Shown: piece after piece, positions 35,405 through 43,306 of the stretch
Position numbering within the stretch: position 1 is the first letter of the stretch
Layout: each line of letters starts with the position of its first letter
NCBI RefSeq assembly: GCF_910584445.1
Contig: NZ_CAJUBO010000005.1
Location: 50,602 to 114,601 of the forward strand
DNA from: an uncultured Desulfovibrio sp.
Lineage (GTDB): Bacteria; Desulfobacterota; Desulfovibrionia; Desulfovibrionales; Desulfovibrionaceae
Direction: 5' to 3'
DNA length: 64,000 nt
Notes under the pieces: generated by a model
Seen by the model: only the letters and a program-made list of their open reading frames with translations
Database searches by the model: none
What the model was told of the DNA's origin: nothing
Made by a program: the position numbers and the translations under genes

Positions 35405-35420
35405 TGGCACATCCTTTGCT
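35405..35420 (+). promoter_or_regulatory. Sigma-54 promoter upstream of fliF
   Basis: TGGCACATCCTTTGCT is a near-perfect sigma-54 site (TGGCAC, TTGCT, GG-N10-GC), 62 nt before the fliF ATG, the same distance as the flgB site from its ATG. It marks a second transcription unit in the flagellar cluster. Confidence 0.78.
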
Positions 35421-35481
35421 ATCTCCAGAGGCATCACAGGGTTGCGGCGCCATGGGGCGCCCAGGAACGAGGGGAACCGTC

Positions 35482-37125
35482 ATGCCAGCTTTCATCACCA
35501 CTTTTGTCGACAGCATCAAGGGACTCTGGGGCCGACTGAACACACTTCAGCGCATCGCCGTGGCCGGGGGCGCCGTAGCCGTGGTGGCCTGCGTCATCGG
35601 CCTTTCGCTCTGGGCCGGGCGCGTGGAGTACAAGGTGCTCTACTCCAACCTGGGTCCGGAAGACGCCAGTTCCGTCATCAAGGCGCTCCAGGCGGACAAG
35701 ATCACCTACCAGCTCGCCGACAACGGCGCCACCATCCTGGTGCCGCAGGAAGTGGTCTATGACCAGCGCATCAAGATCGCCGGCGAAGGCGGCCTGGTGG
35801 GGCAGGGCATCGGCTTTGAGATTTTTGACAAGGTCAAGGTCGGCCAGACGGATTTCGTGCAGAAGATCAACTACACCCGCGCCCTGCAGGGTGAGCTTTC
35901 CCGCACCATCAGCGAGTTTCCCAGTGTGGAGAGCGCGCGCGTCCATCTGGTCATCCCGCACCGCAGCCTCTTTGTGGAGGAACGGCAGGACCCCTCGGCC
36001 TCGGTGGTGCTCAAGCTCAACAAGCCCAGCACCAAGCCCGACCAGAAGGAGATCACGGCCATCCTCAACATGATGGTCATGGCTGTGGAAGGGCTGGACA
36101 AGAACCACGTCTCCATTACCGACAACGGCGGCAAGGTGCTCTACGAGCCGGACGAGGACACGCTGGCGGGCATCAGCACCACCCAGATGGAGCATCGCCT
36201 CACGGTGCAGCGCAACCTCGAGCGCCGCATCGAGGAACTGCTGCAACCCATTTTCGGACCCGGCCGCGTCATCGCCAAGGTCAACGCGGACATGGACTTC
36301 AGCCAGAAGACCATCCGCCGCGAGATCTACGACCCGGAAAAAACCGTCGTCCGCAGCGAGCAGCGCAGCGAAGAAAGCCAGCAGGGCCAGGCCAACCTTG
36401 AAGCCGGCGCGCCGGATGCCAACTTCCGCGGCGACGGCATCACGGGTTCGGTCTCCAACCAGAACGGCACCCGCGAGACGCGCACCACCAACTACGAGAT
36501 CAACAAGGAAGAGCAGCAGATCATCGCCAATGTGGGAGATTTGCGCCGCCTGACGGTTGCGGTTATCATTGATGGGTCGTATGAAAAGACGGACGGCGTG
36601 TGGAATTTCGTGCCCCGCAAGCCCGAAGAGCTGGACCGGGTGCGGCAGCTCGTGTCCAACGCGGTGGGACTCAACACGACGCGCGGCGACTCCCTGGAAG
36701 TGAGTTCGGCGCCGTTCAACGATTCCGAACCGCCCCACGAGCCGAACTTCGCCGAAGTGCTGGCGGATTATGCCGAGCGCCTGGGCAAGCCCCTGCTCAA
36801 CGCGCTGCTGGCCTTCCTCTTCCTCATGCTCGTGGTGCGGCCCGTGGTGCTGGCCCTCATCCGGCCCAAGGTCGAAGCCGGGGAGATGGTCGAGGGGCTG
36901 GAGGGTCTGCCTTCCGCCGAGGAGCAGCTGGCGCTCTACGAAGCGCTTGAGGAAGCCGCCAAGGTCGAGGAGGAAGAGCCGGAACCCATTGAGGAAGAAG
37001 AAGACCTCGTCTTCAAGGATATCGAAGCCCTCAAGGCGCACATCTTCACCCTCTCCGACAACCATATGGAGCAGGTGGTGAGCCTGGTGCGCGGCTGGAT
37101 GCAGAAAGATGAAGCAAGAGCCTAA
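35482..37125 (+). CDS. fliF: Flagellar MS-ring protein FliF
   Basis: A 547-residue protein that builds the MS ring in the inner membrane. Membrane helix 1 is at about residues 20-45 (RIAVAGGAVAVVACVIGLSLWAG), the YscJ/FliF ring domains follow with TRALQGELSRTISEFPSVESARVHLVIP, and helix 2 is PLLNALLAFLFLMLVVRPVVLALI. The C-terminal cytoplasmic tail ends IFTLSDNHMEQVVSLVRGWMQ, the FliG-binding region. ATG at 35482 follows GAGGGGAACC. Its 3' end overlaps the micro-ORF by 17 nt. Confidence 0.96.
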   Translation: MPAFITTFVDSIKGLWGRLNTLQRIAVAGGAVAVVACVIGLSLWAGRVEYKVLYSNLGPEDASSVIKALQADKITYQLADNGATILVPQEVVYDQRIKIAGEGGLVGQGIGFEIFDKVKVGQTDFVQKINYTRALQGELSRTISEFPSVESARVHLVIPHRSLFVEERQDPSASVVLKLNKPSTKPDQKEITAILNMMVMAVEGLDKNHVSITDNGGKVLYEPDEDTLAGISTTQMEHRLTVQRNLERRIEELLQPIFGPGRVIAKVNADMDFSQKTIRREIYDPEKTVVRSEQRSEESQQGQANLEAGAPDANFRGDGITGSVSNQNGTRETRTTNYEINKEEQQIIANVGDLRRLTVAVIIDGSYEKTDGVWNFVPRKPEELDRVRQLVSNAVGLNTTRGDSLEVSSAPFNDSEPPHEPNFAEVLADYAERLGKPLLNALLAFLFLMLVVRPVVLALIRPKVEAGEMVEGLEGLPSAEEQLALYEALEEAAKVEEEEPEPIEEEEDLVFKDIEALKAHIFTLSDNHMEQVVSLVRGWMQKDEARA

Positions 37126-37324
37126 GATCAAGGCATTGTCCGGAGGAAGCAGGAGCGGGCCGCAGCCGCCCGCTCTTGCCGACCTCAGGGCCATCCGCCT
37201 GGCGCACAAGGCCACCAACCAGCGGGTGGAGGAACTGAAGCTCAGGGTATTCCGCATGACGGAGCAGCACATGGATCAGGCGGTGAGCCTGATCCGCCGC
37301 TGGCTCAAGGATGAGAACCACTAG
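37109..37324 (+). CDS. Micro-protein resembling the FliF C-terminal tail
   Basis: A 71-residue ORF that begins inside the end of fliF and ends 59 nt before fliG. The N-terminal half is Lys/Gly/Pro-rich and probably disordered. The C-terminal half (VEELKLRVFRMTEQHMDQAV then SLIRRWLKDENH) aligns without gaps through the Trp to the FliF tail (IEALKAHIFTLSDNHMEQVV then SLVRGWMQ), sharing E.LK, F, HM, Q, V-S-L, R and W. In FliF this region binds FliG. The protein may therefore compete for, or bridge, FliG. No promoter of its own is seen; it should be cotranslated with fliF. Confidence 0.75.
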   Translation: MKQEPKIKALSGGSRSGPQPPALADLRAIRLAHKATNQRVEELKLRVFRMTEQHMDQAVSLIRRWLKDENH

Positions 37325-37383
37325 CGCGCCCCCGCCGGGGCTGATGACCACAGACGCGGAATCGGGAAAGGAGTCACGCAAGA

Positions 37384-38379
37384 ATGGAACTGACCGGCCA
37401 GCAGCGCATCGCGGTCCTCCTGCTCGCCATGGGCGACAAGTTCACCGCCGATGTCTTCAAGCGCATGGAGCGCCAGGAGATCGCCGACGTCTCCAAGGCC
37501 ATCGTGGAACTGGGACCCATCCCGCGTGAAACCGTGGAGGAAGTGCTCAGGAATTTCCACGAATCCCTGGTGGACGGCGTGGACATGATCTCCGGCGGCA
37601 CGGACACGGCCAAGCGTCTCCTTGTCCGCAACCTGGACCCCGAGACCGCCAAGTACGTCATGGACGCCCTGAGCCTCGATACCGGCCCGGCGCCCTTCCG
37701 CGACCTCGAACAGGTAAGCCCGCGCCTGCTCTCGCAGATCCTGCGCAACGAGCATCCGCAGACGCTGGCGCTCATCATGGGCCATCTCCATCCCGACCAG
37801 GCCGCCAATCTGCTGACGAGCCTGCCCGCCGGCGTGCGCGCCGAAGTGCTCACGCGCCTCGCCAAGCTCGAATCCGTGCCCGAGGAAATGCTCATGGAGG
37901 TGGACAAGGTGCTCACGAGCCAGCTCATCGCCATGGGCGGCAAGGAAGGCAAAAAGGTGGGCGGCGTGCAGTCGGTGGCCGAGATCCTCAACGCCGTGGA
38001 CCGCGCCACCGAAGAGGAGGTCCTCTCCGAGATCGAGGAGGAATCCGCCCAGATGGCCGAAGATATCCGCAACCTCATGTTCGTCTTCGAGGACTGCAAG
38101 AATATCGACGACAAGGGCGTGCGCGAGCTGCTCAAGGAGATCTCCAACGAGGTGCTCACCCTCGCGTTGCGCGGCGCCAGCGAGGACCTGCGCGAAAAGT
38201 TCTTCAAGAACATGTCCGAACGCGCGGGCAACATGATCCGCGAGGAACTGGAATTCATGGGTCCCACCAAGATCTCCGACGTGGAAGGCGCGCAGCAGAG
38301 CATCGTCAAGGTGGTGCGGCGCCTGGAGGCGGAAAACAAGGTGGTGGTGAGCAGGGGCGGCGGCGACGTCTTCGTGTAG
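37384..38379 (+). CDS. fliG: Flagellar motor switch protein FliG
   Basis: A 331-residue rotor protein of the C-ring that contacts MotA and FliF. The N-terminal domain (QQRIAVLLLAMGDKFTADVFKRM) binds FliF; the middle EHPQTLALIMGHLHPDQAANLLTSLP contains the EHPQ motif for FliM; the C-terminal charged domain LMFVFEDCKNIDDKGVRELLKEI and LREKFFKNMSERAGNMIREELEFMGP carries the torque-helix charges. It follows the micro-ORF. Confidence 0.97.
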   Translation: MELTGQQRIAVLLLAMGDKFTADVFKRMERQEIADVSKAIVELGPIPRETVEEVLRNFHESLVDGVDMISGGTDTAKRLLVRNLDPETAKYVMDALSLDTGPAPFRDLEQVSPRLLSQILRNEHPQTLALIMGHLHPDQAANLLTSLPAGVRAEVLTRLAKLESVPEEMLMEVDKVLTSQLIAMGGKEGKKVGGVQSVAEILNAVDRATEEEVLSEIEEESAQMAEDIRNLMFVFEDCKNIDDKGVRELLKEISNEVLTLALRGASEDLREKFFKNMSERAGNMIREELEFMGPTKISDVEGAQQSIVKVVRRLEAENKVVVSRGGGDVFV

Positions 38380-38407
38380 CGCCCCTCTGGCGGCATAACC
38401 TCCGGCA

Positions 38408-40054
38408 ATGGGAACGGGCATGGCCTCCGAGCAGTTGCGGAAAAAATGGGGCACCATCTTCATGGGCGAGCGCGAAGCCACGGTGGAGCAGCTCGACGCC
38501 ATGCAGGAACCCATGCGCCGCGAAAAGCTCCGGCAGGAGCAGGAAGCCGACTACATGGAGCGCGTGCGCGCCCGCGCCGCCGAACGCGCCAGGGAGATCC
38601 TCGGCGAGGCCTATGCCGAACGCCTGAAAGTGCTTGAGGAAGCCAGGGCCGAAGTGGCCGCCCGCCAGCGCGAGACCGCCGCCCACTGCGCCGCGCTCAA
38701 GGCCGAGGCCGAGGCCCTGCACAAGGAGGCCGCCGCCGAGCTGGCGCGCGCCCAGGCCGAGCGCGAGGCCGCCGTGCGCGTGCGCGAGGCCGCCCACGGC
38801 GAAGGCTTCCAGACAGGCATGGATCAGGCGGGGGAAGAACTGCGCGAGTTCCGGGCGGAACTGGGGCAGTCCCTGGGGGCGCTCCTGCGGGCCGTGGCCG
38901 CCCAGCGCACGGCCCTGGCCGCCACCTGGCGCGAGGAACTGGCGGAACTTGCCCAGGAGGCCGTGGCCGCGGGCACGGGCCATGTGCTCCGCGAAGACCA
39001 TGCGGAACTGCTCAGGGCGCTTGTTTTTCGGGCCGTGGGCCTGCTGGAGGACCGAGCCACCATCACGGTGCGCGTCAATCCCGCGGACGAGGCGGCGGTG
39101 AGCGACATGTTCGCGGCCGCGCGCGAGCACGCCCCGGAACTTGTCCAGTGGATCGTCCACGGCGACGAGCGCATGGAACCGGGCGGCCTGGTGGCCGAGA
39201 GCGGCAGCGGCAGCGTGGACTGCCGCCGCGAACATTTCCGGGAAATGGTGGATTCCATCCTCTGCCACCTTGCCCTGCCCGAACGCGAGGAAGAGTCCGA
39301 AGCGGATGCCGCCGTGGACACGCTGGTGGAGCGGGAAACCACGCGCCTGGCCGAGATCGCGCCACCGCCGGGACCTGCGCCGCAGGAGGCGGTCCCCGCT
39401 CCCGCCGAAACCGTTCCCGGAGCGGAAGCGCCTCCCGAAGCCGCCGCCCCGGCGCCCCCCGCGCAAGCTGCCGCCTCGCCCGCCGCGCCGGCAGCGGACA
39501 ACGCCCCGGAAGCCACAGCCCCGGAAGCCGCCGCGCCGGAGACGCCCGCGGAGGACCCCGCGCTGGCGGATGCGGAACCTGACCTTTCCCGCCTGCCCCC
39601 GGACGACATCGACATGGGCGCTCCCGCGGAGGAAGCGGCTCCCCAAGGCGCCGCCTCCGGGATGGAGACCCCTGCGGCGACCGGCGCGGCGCAGACGGCA
39701 GCGGCCGAAACAGCGGCCGCGCCTCCGGACGATGGCGCGGCCCCTCCCGCGGCCGGGGCACCCGCGGCCGCCACCGCGGACAGCGAAAATGACGGGCTTG
39801 CCTGGCTGCCGCCCCTTGGCGACGACGGCGCGGGTCCTCTCCCGCCCACCGCCCCCGACGGCCCGCATGCGTCCTTGGCGGCGCGGGCGACCGCCCAAAA
39901 GGCCGATCCCAGCATCGCGGAACTGGAAGAGGAACTTTTCCCGCTCGACGCCCCGGAAGCCGCCGGGCCGCAGCCCGCCGCCCCCGAAGACGCCCCGGGA
40001 ACGGACGCGCGGGACGAGGTGCTCGCTCACGGGGGCTTTCTCCCCGGCGCCTGA
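38408..40054 (+). CDS. fliH: FliH-like export regulator with a long Ala/Pro-rich extension
   Basis: A 548-residue protein, more than twice the usual FliH length of about 230-280. Residues 1-290 look like FliH: an N-terminal region, a long coiled coil (residues about 40-130, Glu/Ala/Arg-rich), then EELAELAQEAVAAGTGHVLREDHAELLRALVFRAV and ITVRVNPADEAAVSDMF, the C-terminal domain that binds FliI. Residues about 310-548 are Ala/Pro/Glu-rich low complexity with little order, then DPSIAELEEELFPLD. FliH restrains the FliI ATPase and delivers it to the export gate. Start could also be ATG 38420. Confidence 0.85.
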   Translation: MGTGMASEQLRKKWGTIFMGEREATVEQLDAMQEPMRREKLRQEQEADYMERVRARAAERAREILGEAYAERLKVLEEARAEVAARQRETAAHCAALKAEAEALHKEAAAELARAQAEREAAVRVREAAHGEGFQTGMDQAGEELREFRAELGQSLGALLRAVAAQRTALAATWREELAELAQEAVAAGTGHVLREDHAELLRALVFRAVGLLEDRATITVRVNPADEAAVSDMFAAAREHAPELVQWIVHGDERMEPGGLVAESGSGSVDCRREHFREMVDSILCHLALPEREEESEADAAVDTLVERETTRLAEIAPPPGPAPQEAVPAPAETVPGAEAPPEAAAPAPPAQAAASPAAPAADNAPEATAPEAAAPETPAEDPALADAEPDLSRLPPDDIDMGAPAEEAAPQGAASGMETPAATGAAQTAAAETAAAPPDDGAAPPAAGAPAAATADSENDGLAWLPPLGDDGAGPLPPTAPDGPHASLAARATAQKADPSIAELEEELFPLDAPEAAGPQPAAPEDAPGTDARDEVLAHGGFLPGA

Positions 40055-40157
40055 GCCGGGGCGCGCCGTCCGCACGGCGGCGGGGCATCGCGGAAAAAAC
40101 CATGCGCCCGGACGGCCGTACGCGCAGCCAACGGAATCCCGCCAGGACACTGTCGCC

Positions 40158-41648
40158 ATGAAACTCGATCCCCGCGCCTGCCGCAGGCTCCTCCATGAGG
40201 CCAATCCCCTCCGCCTGTTCGGCAAGGTGAACAAGGTGGTGGGCCTGGTGGCCGAAGGCAGCGGCCTGCGCGCGCCCCTGGGCGCGGTCTGCCACATGCT
40301 GCCCGACGGCGAGGACGAGGGCGTGGCCGCCGAGGTGGTGGGCTTCCGCGACGGCAATCTTCTTTTCATGCCCTATGGCGACATGCGCGGCATCAGGCCC
40401 GGCAGCCTCATCCGCAATACGAGCATGCCGCCGGTCTTTCCCGTGGGTCCTGACCTGCTCGGCCGCGCCTTTGACGCCTTCGGCACGCCGCTTGACGCCG
40501 GGCCGCCCGTGAGCGCGGAGCTGTATTCCTCTCCCCTGCCCCCCGGCGACCAGGCCAAGGCGGACTACGAACGCCAGATGGAGCTTCAGGCCCCCCATGC
40601 GCCCCAATGGGCCGTCAAGGCCCGCTCCCTCTGGCAGCCGGAGCTGGCCCCGCTCTACACGGACCCGCCAAGCCCGCTCCAGCGCCCGCGCATCACGGAC
40701 ATGCTCGATGTGGGCGTGCGCTCCATCAACAGCCTCATCACCCTGGGCAAGGGGCAGCGCGTGGGCATCATGGCCGGCTCCGGCGTGGGCAAGTCCACGC
40801 TCATGGGCATGATGGCCCGCTACACCCGCGCGGACGTCAATGTCATCGCCCTCATCGGCGAACGCGGCCGCGAGGTGGTGGAGTTCATGGAGCGCGACCT
40901 GGGACCGGAGGGCATGGCGCGCTCGGTGCTCGTCATCGCCACGTCCGACCAGTCGCCGCTGGTACGCATGCGCGCCGCCTATGCGGCCACGGCGGTGGCG
41001 GAATACTTCCGCGACAAGGGCATGGACGTCCTGCTCATGATGGACTCGGTCACGCGCTTCGCCATGGCCGCGCGCGAAGTGGGCCTGGCCGTGGGCGAAC
41101 CGCCCACCACCAAGGGCTACACGCCCTCGGTCTTCGCCCAGTTGCCCAAGCTGCTGGAGCGCGCCGGGCGCTCGGCCAGCGGCACCATCACCGGCATCTA
41201 TACCGTCCTCGTGGATGGCGACGACTTCAACGAACCCATCGCCGACGCGGTGCGCTCCATCCTGGACGGACACATCGTGCTCACGCGCGACCTGGCCGAC
41301 CAGGGGCACTTCCCGGCCATCGACGTCCTGCGCTCCATCAGCCGCCTGCGCTCGGACATCTGCCCGCGCGAGGACGTGCTGGCCGGCCGCGTGGTGACGC
41401 GCCGCATGAGCACCTTCCGCCGCGTGGAGGACATGGTCAATATCGGCGCCTACGCGCGGGGCAGCAACCCGGAGATCGACGAAGCCATCGCGGCCATGCC
41501 CGCCATCAACAGCTTTCTCCGCCAGGAAGTGAGCGACCCGCAATCGCTGGAACAGTCCATGGAGCAACTGCGCGCCCTGGCCGGCGCCCCGCAGCCCGGC
41601 GCTCCCGCGCCGCACGGCCACGCCGCCCCGCAGGTGGCGCCGCGCTGA
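40158..41648 (+). CDS. fliI: Flagellum-specific ATPase FliI
   Basis: A 496-residue export ATPase, longer than the usual 440. The Walker A motif GIMAGSGVGKSTLMG, Walker B VLLMMDSVTRFAMAAREVGLAVGE and YTPSVFAQLPKLLERAGR are typical of the F1-beta-like family. An extra stretch of about 30 residues (QMELQAPHAPQWAVKARSLW and flanks) precedes the catalytic domain, and the C-terminus ends in a Pro/Gly/His-rich tail. It lies 103 nt after fliH. No fliJ follows; the next gene converges. Confidence 0.94.
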   Translation: MKLDPRACRRLLHEANPLRLFGKVNKVVGLVAEGSGLRAPLGAVCHMLPDGEDEGVAAEVVGFRDGNLLFMPYGDMRGIRPGSLIRNTSMPPVFPVGPDLLGRAFDAFGTPLDAGPPVSAELYSSPLPPGDQAKADYERQMELQAPHAPQWAVKARSLWQPELAPLYTDPPSPLQRPRITDMLDVGVRSINSLITLGKGQRVGIMAGSGVGKSTLMGMMARYTRADVNVIALIGERGREVVEFMERDLGPEGMARSVLVIATSDQSPLVRMRAAYAATAVAEYFRDKGMDVLLMMDSVTRFAMAAREVGLAVGEPPTTKGYTPSVFAQLPKLLERAGRSASGTITGIYTVLVDGDDFNEPIADAVRSILDGHIVLTRDLADQGHFPAIDVLRSISRLRSDICPREDVLAGRVVTRRMSTFRRVEDMVNIGAYARGSNPEIDEAIAAMPAINSFLRQEVSDPQSLEQSMEQLRALAGAPQPGAPAPHGHAAPQVAPR

Positions 41649-41714
41649 CGACGGCCCCGGCCGCCCCGCAAACACGGACGGCAGCGCCTGACGCCGCCCG
41701 CGGAAGACCGTTCT

Positions 41715-42524
41715 TCAGGAAGAGACCGCGCGAAAATTGCGGTTGAGCCACTCGGCGATGGCTCCCACGCCGTCCTCGTCCACCCGGAACCAGGTATTGG
41801 CGAAGGGCGTCACCACCTTGCGCCACGAAAGAAAGCGGCAGCCGTAGCTCATGACGCCCTCGGCATCGGGCTTGGGCATGGCGCGCACGATGGCGCCGCG
41901 CACGAAGATGGGGTTGGGTTCGCCGCTCCTGCCGAAATCGCCCTTGAGCAGGACGGGGTCGTTGAGGGAGGAATGCGAGAGCGGACTCGCGCCCAGCGCG
42001 TCCAGACGCATGCCCGAGGCCGAAAGCTCGCCAAGTTCGCATTCGTCATTTTCCAGCGGCGTCCAGGCGAGTTCCGGCAGCTCCTCGGGTCCGCCGTGCA
42101 CCAGCCGCCCGTACCAGACGCCGAAACCTTCGGCGCTTTCCCTGTCCAGGTTGACGCGCTTGCTGAACCGGCGCTGGTTGTGGTCGATCTCTTCCGGCAG
42201 GGGAAAGACGAGATACATGGAATTGAGCGGCCCGTTGTAGATGCGGGCGAGCCGCGACAGAAAGTGGCAGGTCACGGGCTTGTCGCGCATGACCGTGAAA
42301 TAGCCGCTGACTTCGGAACCCCAGATGAGCGGATGCGCCGCCAGTTGCTCCAGCTCGGCGCGGACCACGAAGTGGCCGTTCTTGATCATGATGCACGGCG
42401 CGGCGAAGCGGGAGACCTCGCACTTGTCCAGCAGGAAGACGAGGTTGATGAACGCGCGTTGCGAACACGCGAGAGCGAACCAGCTTTCCGGTTCTTCCAG
42501 AACATCCGGCTTCGTATCGGCCAT
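41715..42524 (-). CDS. PilZ-domain-like protein (possible YcgR-type flagellar brake)
   Basis: A 269-residue protein without signal or membrane segments. The N-terminal half resembles a flagellar-brake domain (GHFVVRAELEQL... YFTVMRDKPVTCHFLSRL). The second half has NQRRFSKRVNLDRES, close to the RxxxR c-di-GMP motif, and GELSASGMRLDALG, close to the D/NxSxxG motif, so a PilZ domain is likely. PilZ proteins beside flagellar genes often slow motility on c-di-GMP. It lies last in a trkH-trkA-pilZ array and converges on fliI. Confidence 0.65.
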   Translation of the reverse strand: MADTKPDVLEEPESWFALACSQRAFINLVFLLDKCEVSRFAAPCIMIKNGHFVVRAELEQLAAHPLIWGSEVSGYFTVMRDKPVTCHFLSRLARIYNGPLNSMYLVFPLPEEIDHNQRRFSKRVNLDRESAEGFGVWYGRLVHGGPEELPELAWTPLENDECELGELSASGMRLDALGASPLSHSSLNDPVLLKGDFGRSGEPNPIFVRGAIVRAMPKPDAEGVMSYGCRFLSWRKVVTPFANTWFRVDEDGVGAIAEWLNRNFRAVSS

Positions 42525-42608
42525 GGAGCACCTCAACGGCAAATGGTCCGGCATCATATCCAAAGCCGCCGCGCATGGCAATCCGCGCCGGCCTTCCCCA
42601 GGCGCGGC

Positions 42609-43271
42609 TCAGGCCCGGGCGGCCAGGGCGGCCACCGCCTCCCGGTAGCCGATGGCGAGCAGCTTGTCCCCGGCCTGCAACGGCCTGTCCGGGTCGGGCA
42701 CAAAGCGGTATTCCCGGTCGCCGGCTCCCTGCACCCCGGCCACCAGCACATGGTTCTCGCGGCGCAGCTCCAGCTCCCGCAGGCTCTTGCCCGCCAGGCG
42801 CTCCACCGTCATTTCCTGCAGGGCCACCCCCTTGCCGATGGGCAAAAGGTCCAGGAGGCCCGGATTGTCCAGGGCATGGGCCAGCTGGGTGGCGGCGTCG
42901 ATCTCCGGCTGGATGACGCGTCTCACCCCCATGCGCCGCAGCACCTTGGCGTGCAGCGGCGTGGCCGCCTTGGCGATGATGTTGCGCACGCCCAGCTCCA
43001 GCAGGTTGAGCGCCACCAGGATGGATGCTTCCAGATCGTCGCCCGCCGAAATGACAACGGTCTCCAGCCCGGCGAAATGGAGCTGCGCCAGGGCGGTCTT
43101 GTCCGTGGCATCGGCCTCCCACGCCTGGGTCAGCACCTCCCGGGCAAGCTGCACCCTTGCCGGCGCCACGTCCACGCCCACGCACCTGCCGCCCAGGCCG
43201 GCAAGCACCGTGCCGAACTGGAGGCCGAACTTGCCGAGACCGATGATGCCCGTCTCGCCCGCATGTTTCAT
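42609..43271 (-). CDS. TrkA/KtrA-type potassium channel regulatory subunit
   Basis: A 220-residue cytoplasmic RCK protein that gates the neighbouring K+ transporter. TGIIGLGKFGLQFGTVLAGLGGRCVGVDV is the NAD-binding Rossmann motif GxGxxG...D; EADATDKTALAQLHFAGLETVVIS follows. The C-terminal TrkA-C domain is LAGKSLRELELRRENHVLVAGVQ and LQAGDKLLAIG. The single-RCK length matches KtrA rather than the tandem E. coli TrkA. It lies 35 nt after the TrkH/KtrB gene. Confidence 0.9.
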   Translation of the reverse strand: MKHAGETGIIGLGKFGLQFGTVLAGLGGRCVGVDVAPARVQLAREVLTQAWEADATDKTALAQLHFAGLETVVISAGDDLEASILVALNLLELGVRNIIAKAATPLHAKVLRRMGVRRVIQPEIDAATQLAHALDNPGLLDLLPIGKGVALQEMTVERLAGKSLRELELRRENHVLVAGVQGAGDREYRFVPDPDRPLQAGDKLLAIGYREAVAALAARA

Positions 43272-43306
43272 GTCATCCGCCTTTGGTCTTCCTCCGCCGC
43301 GGGCGT

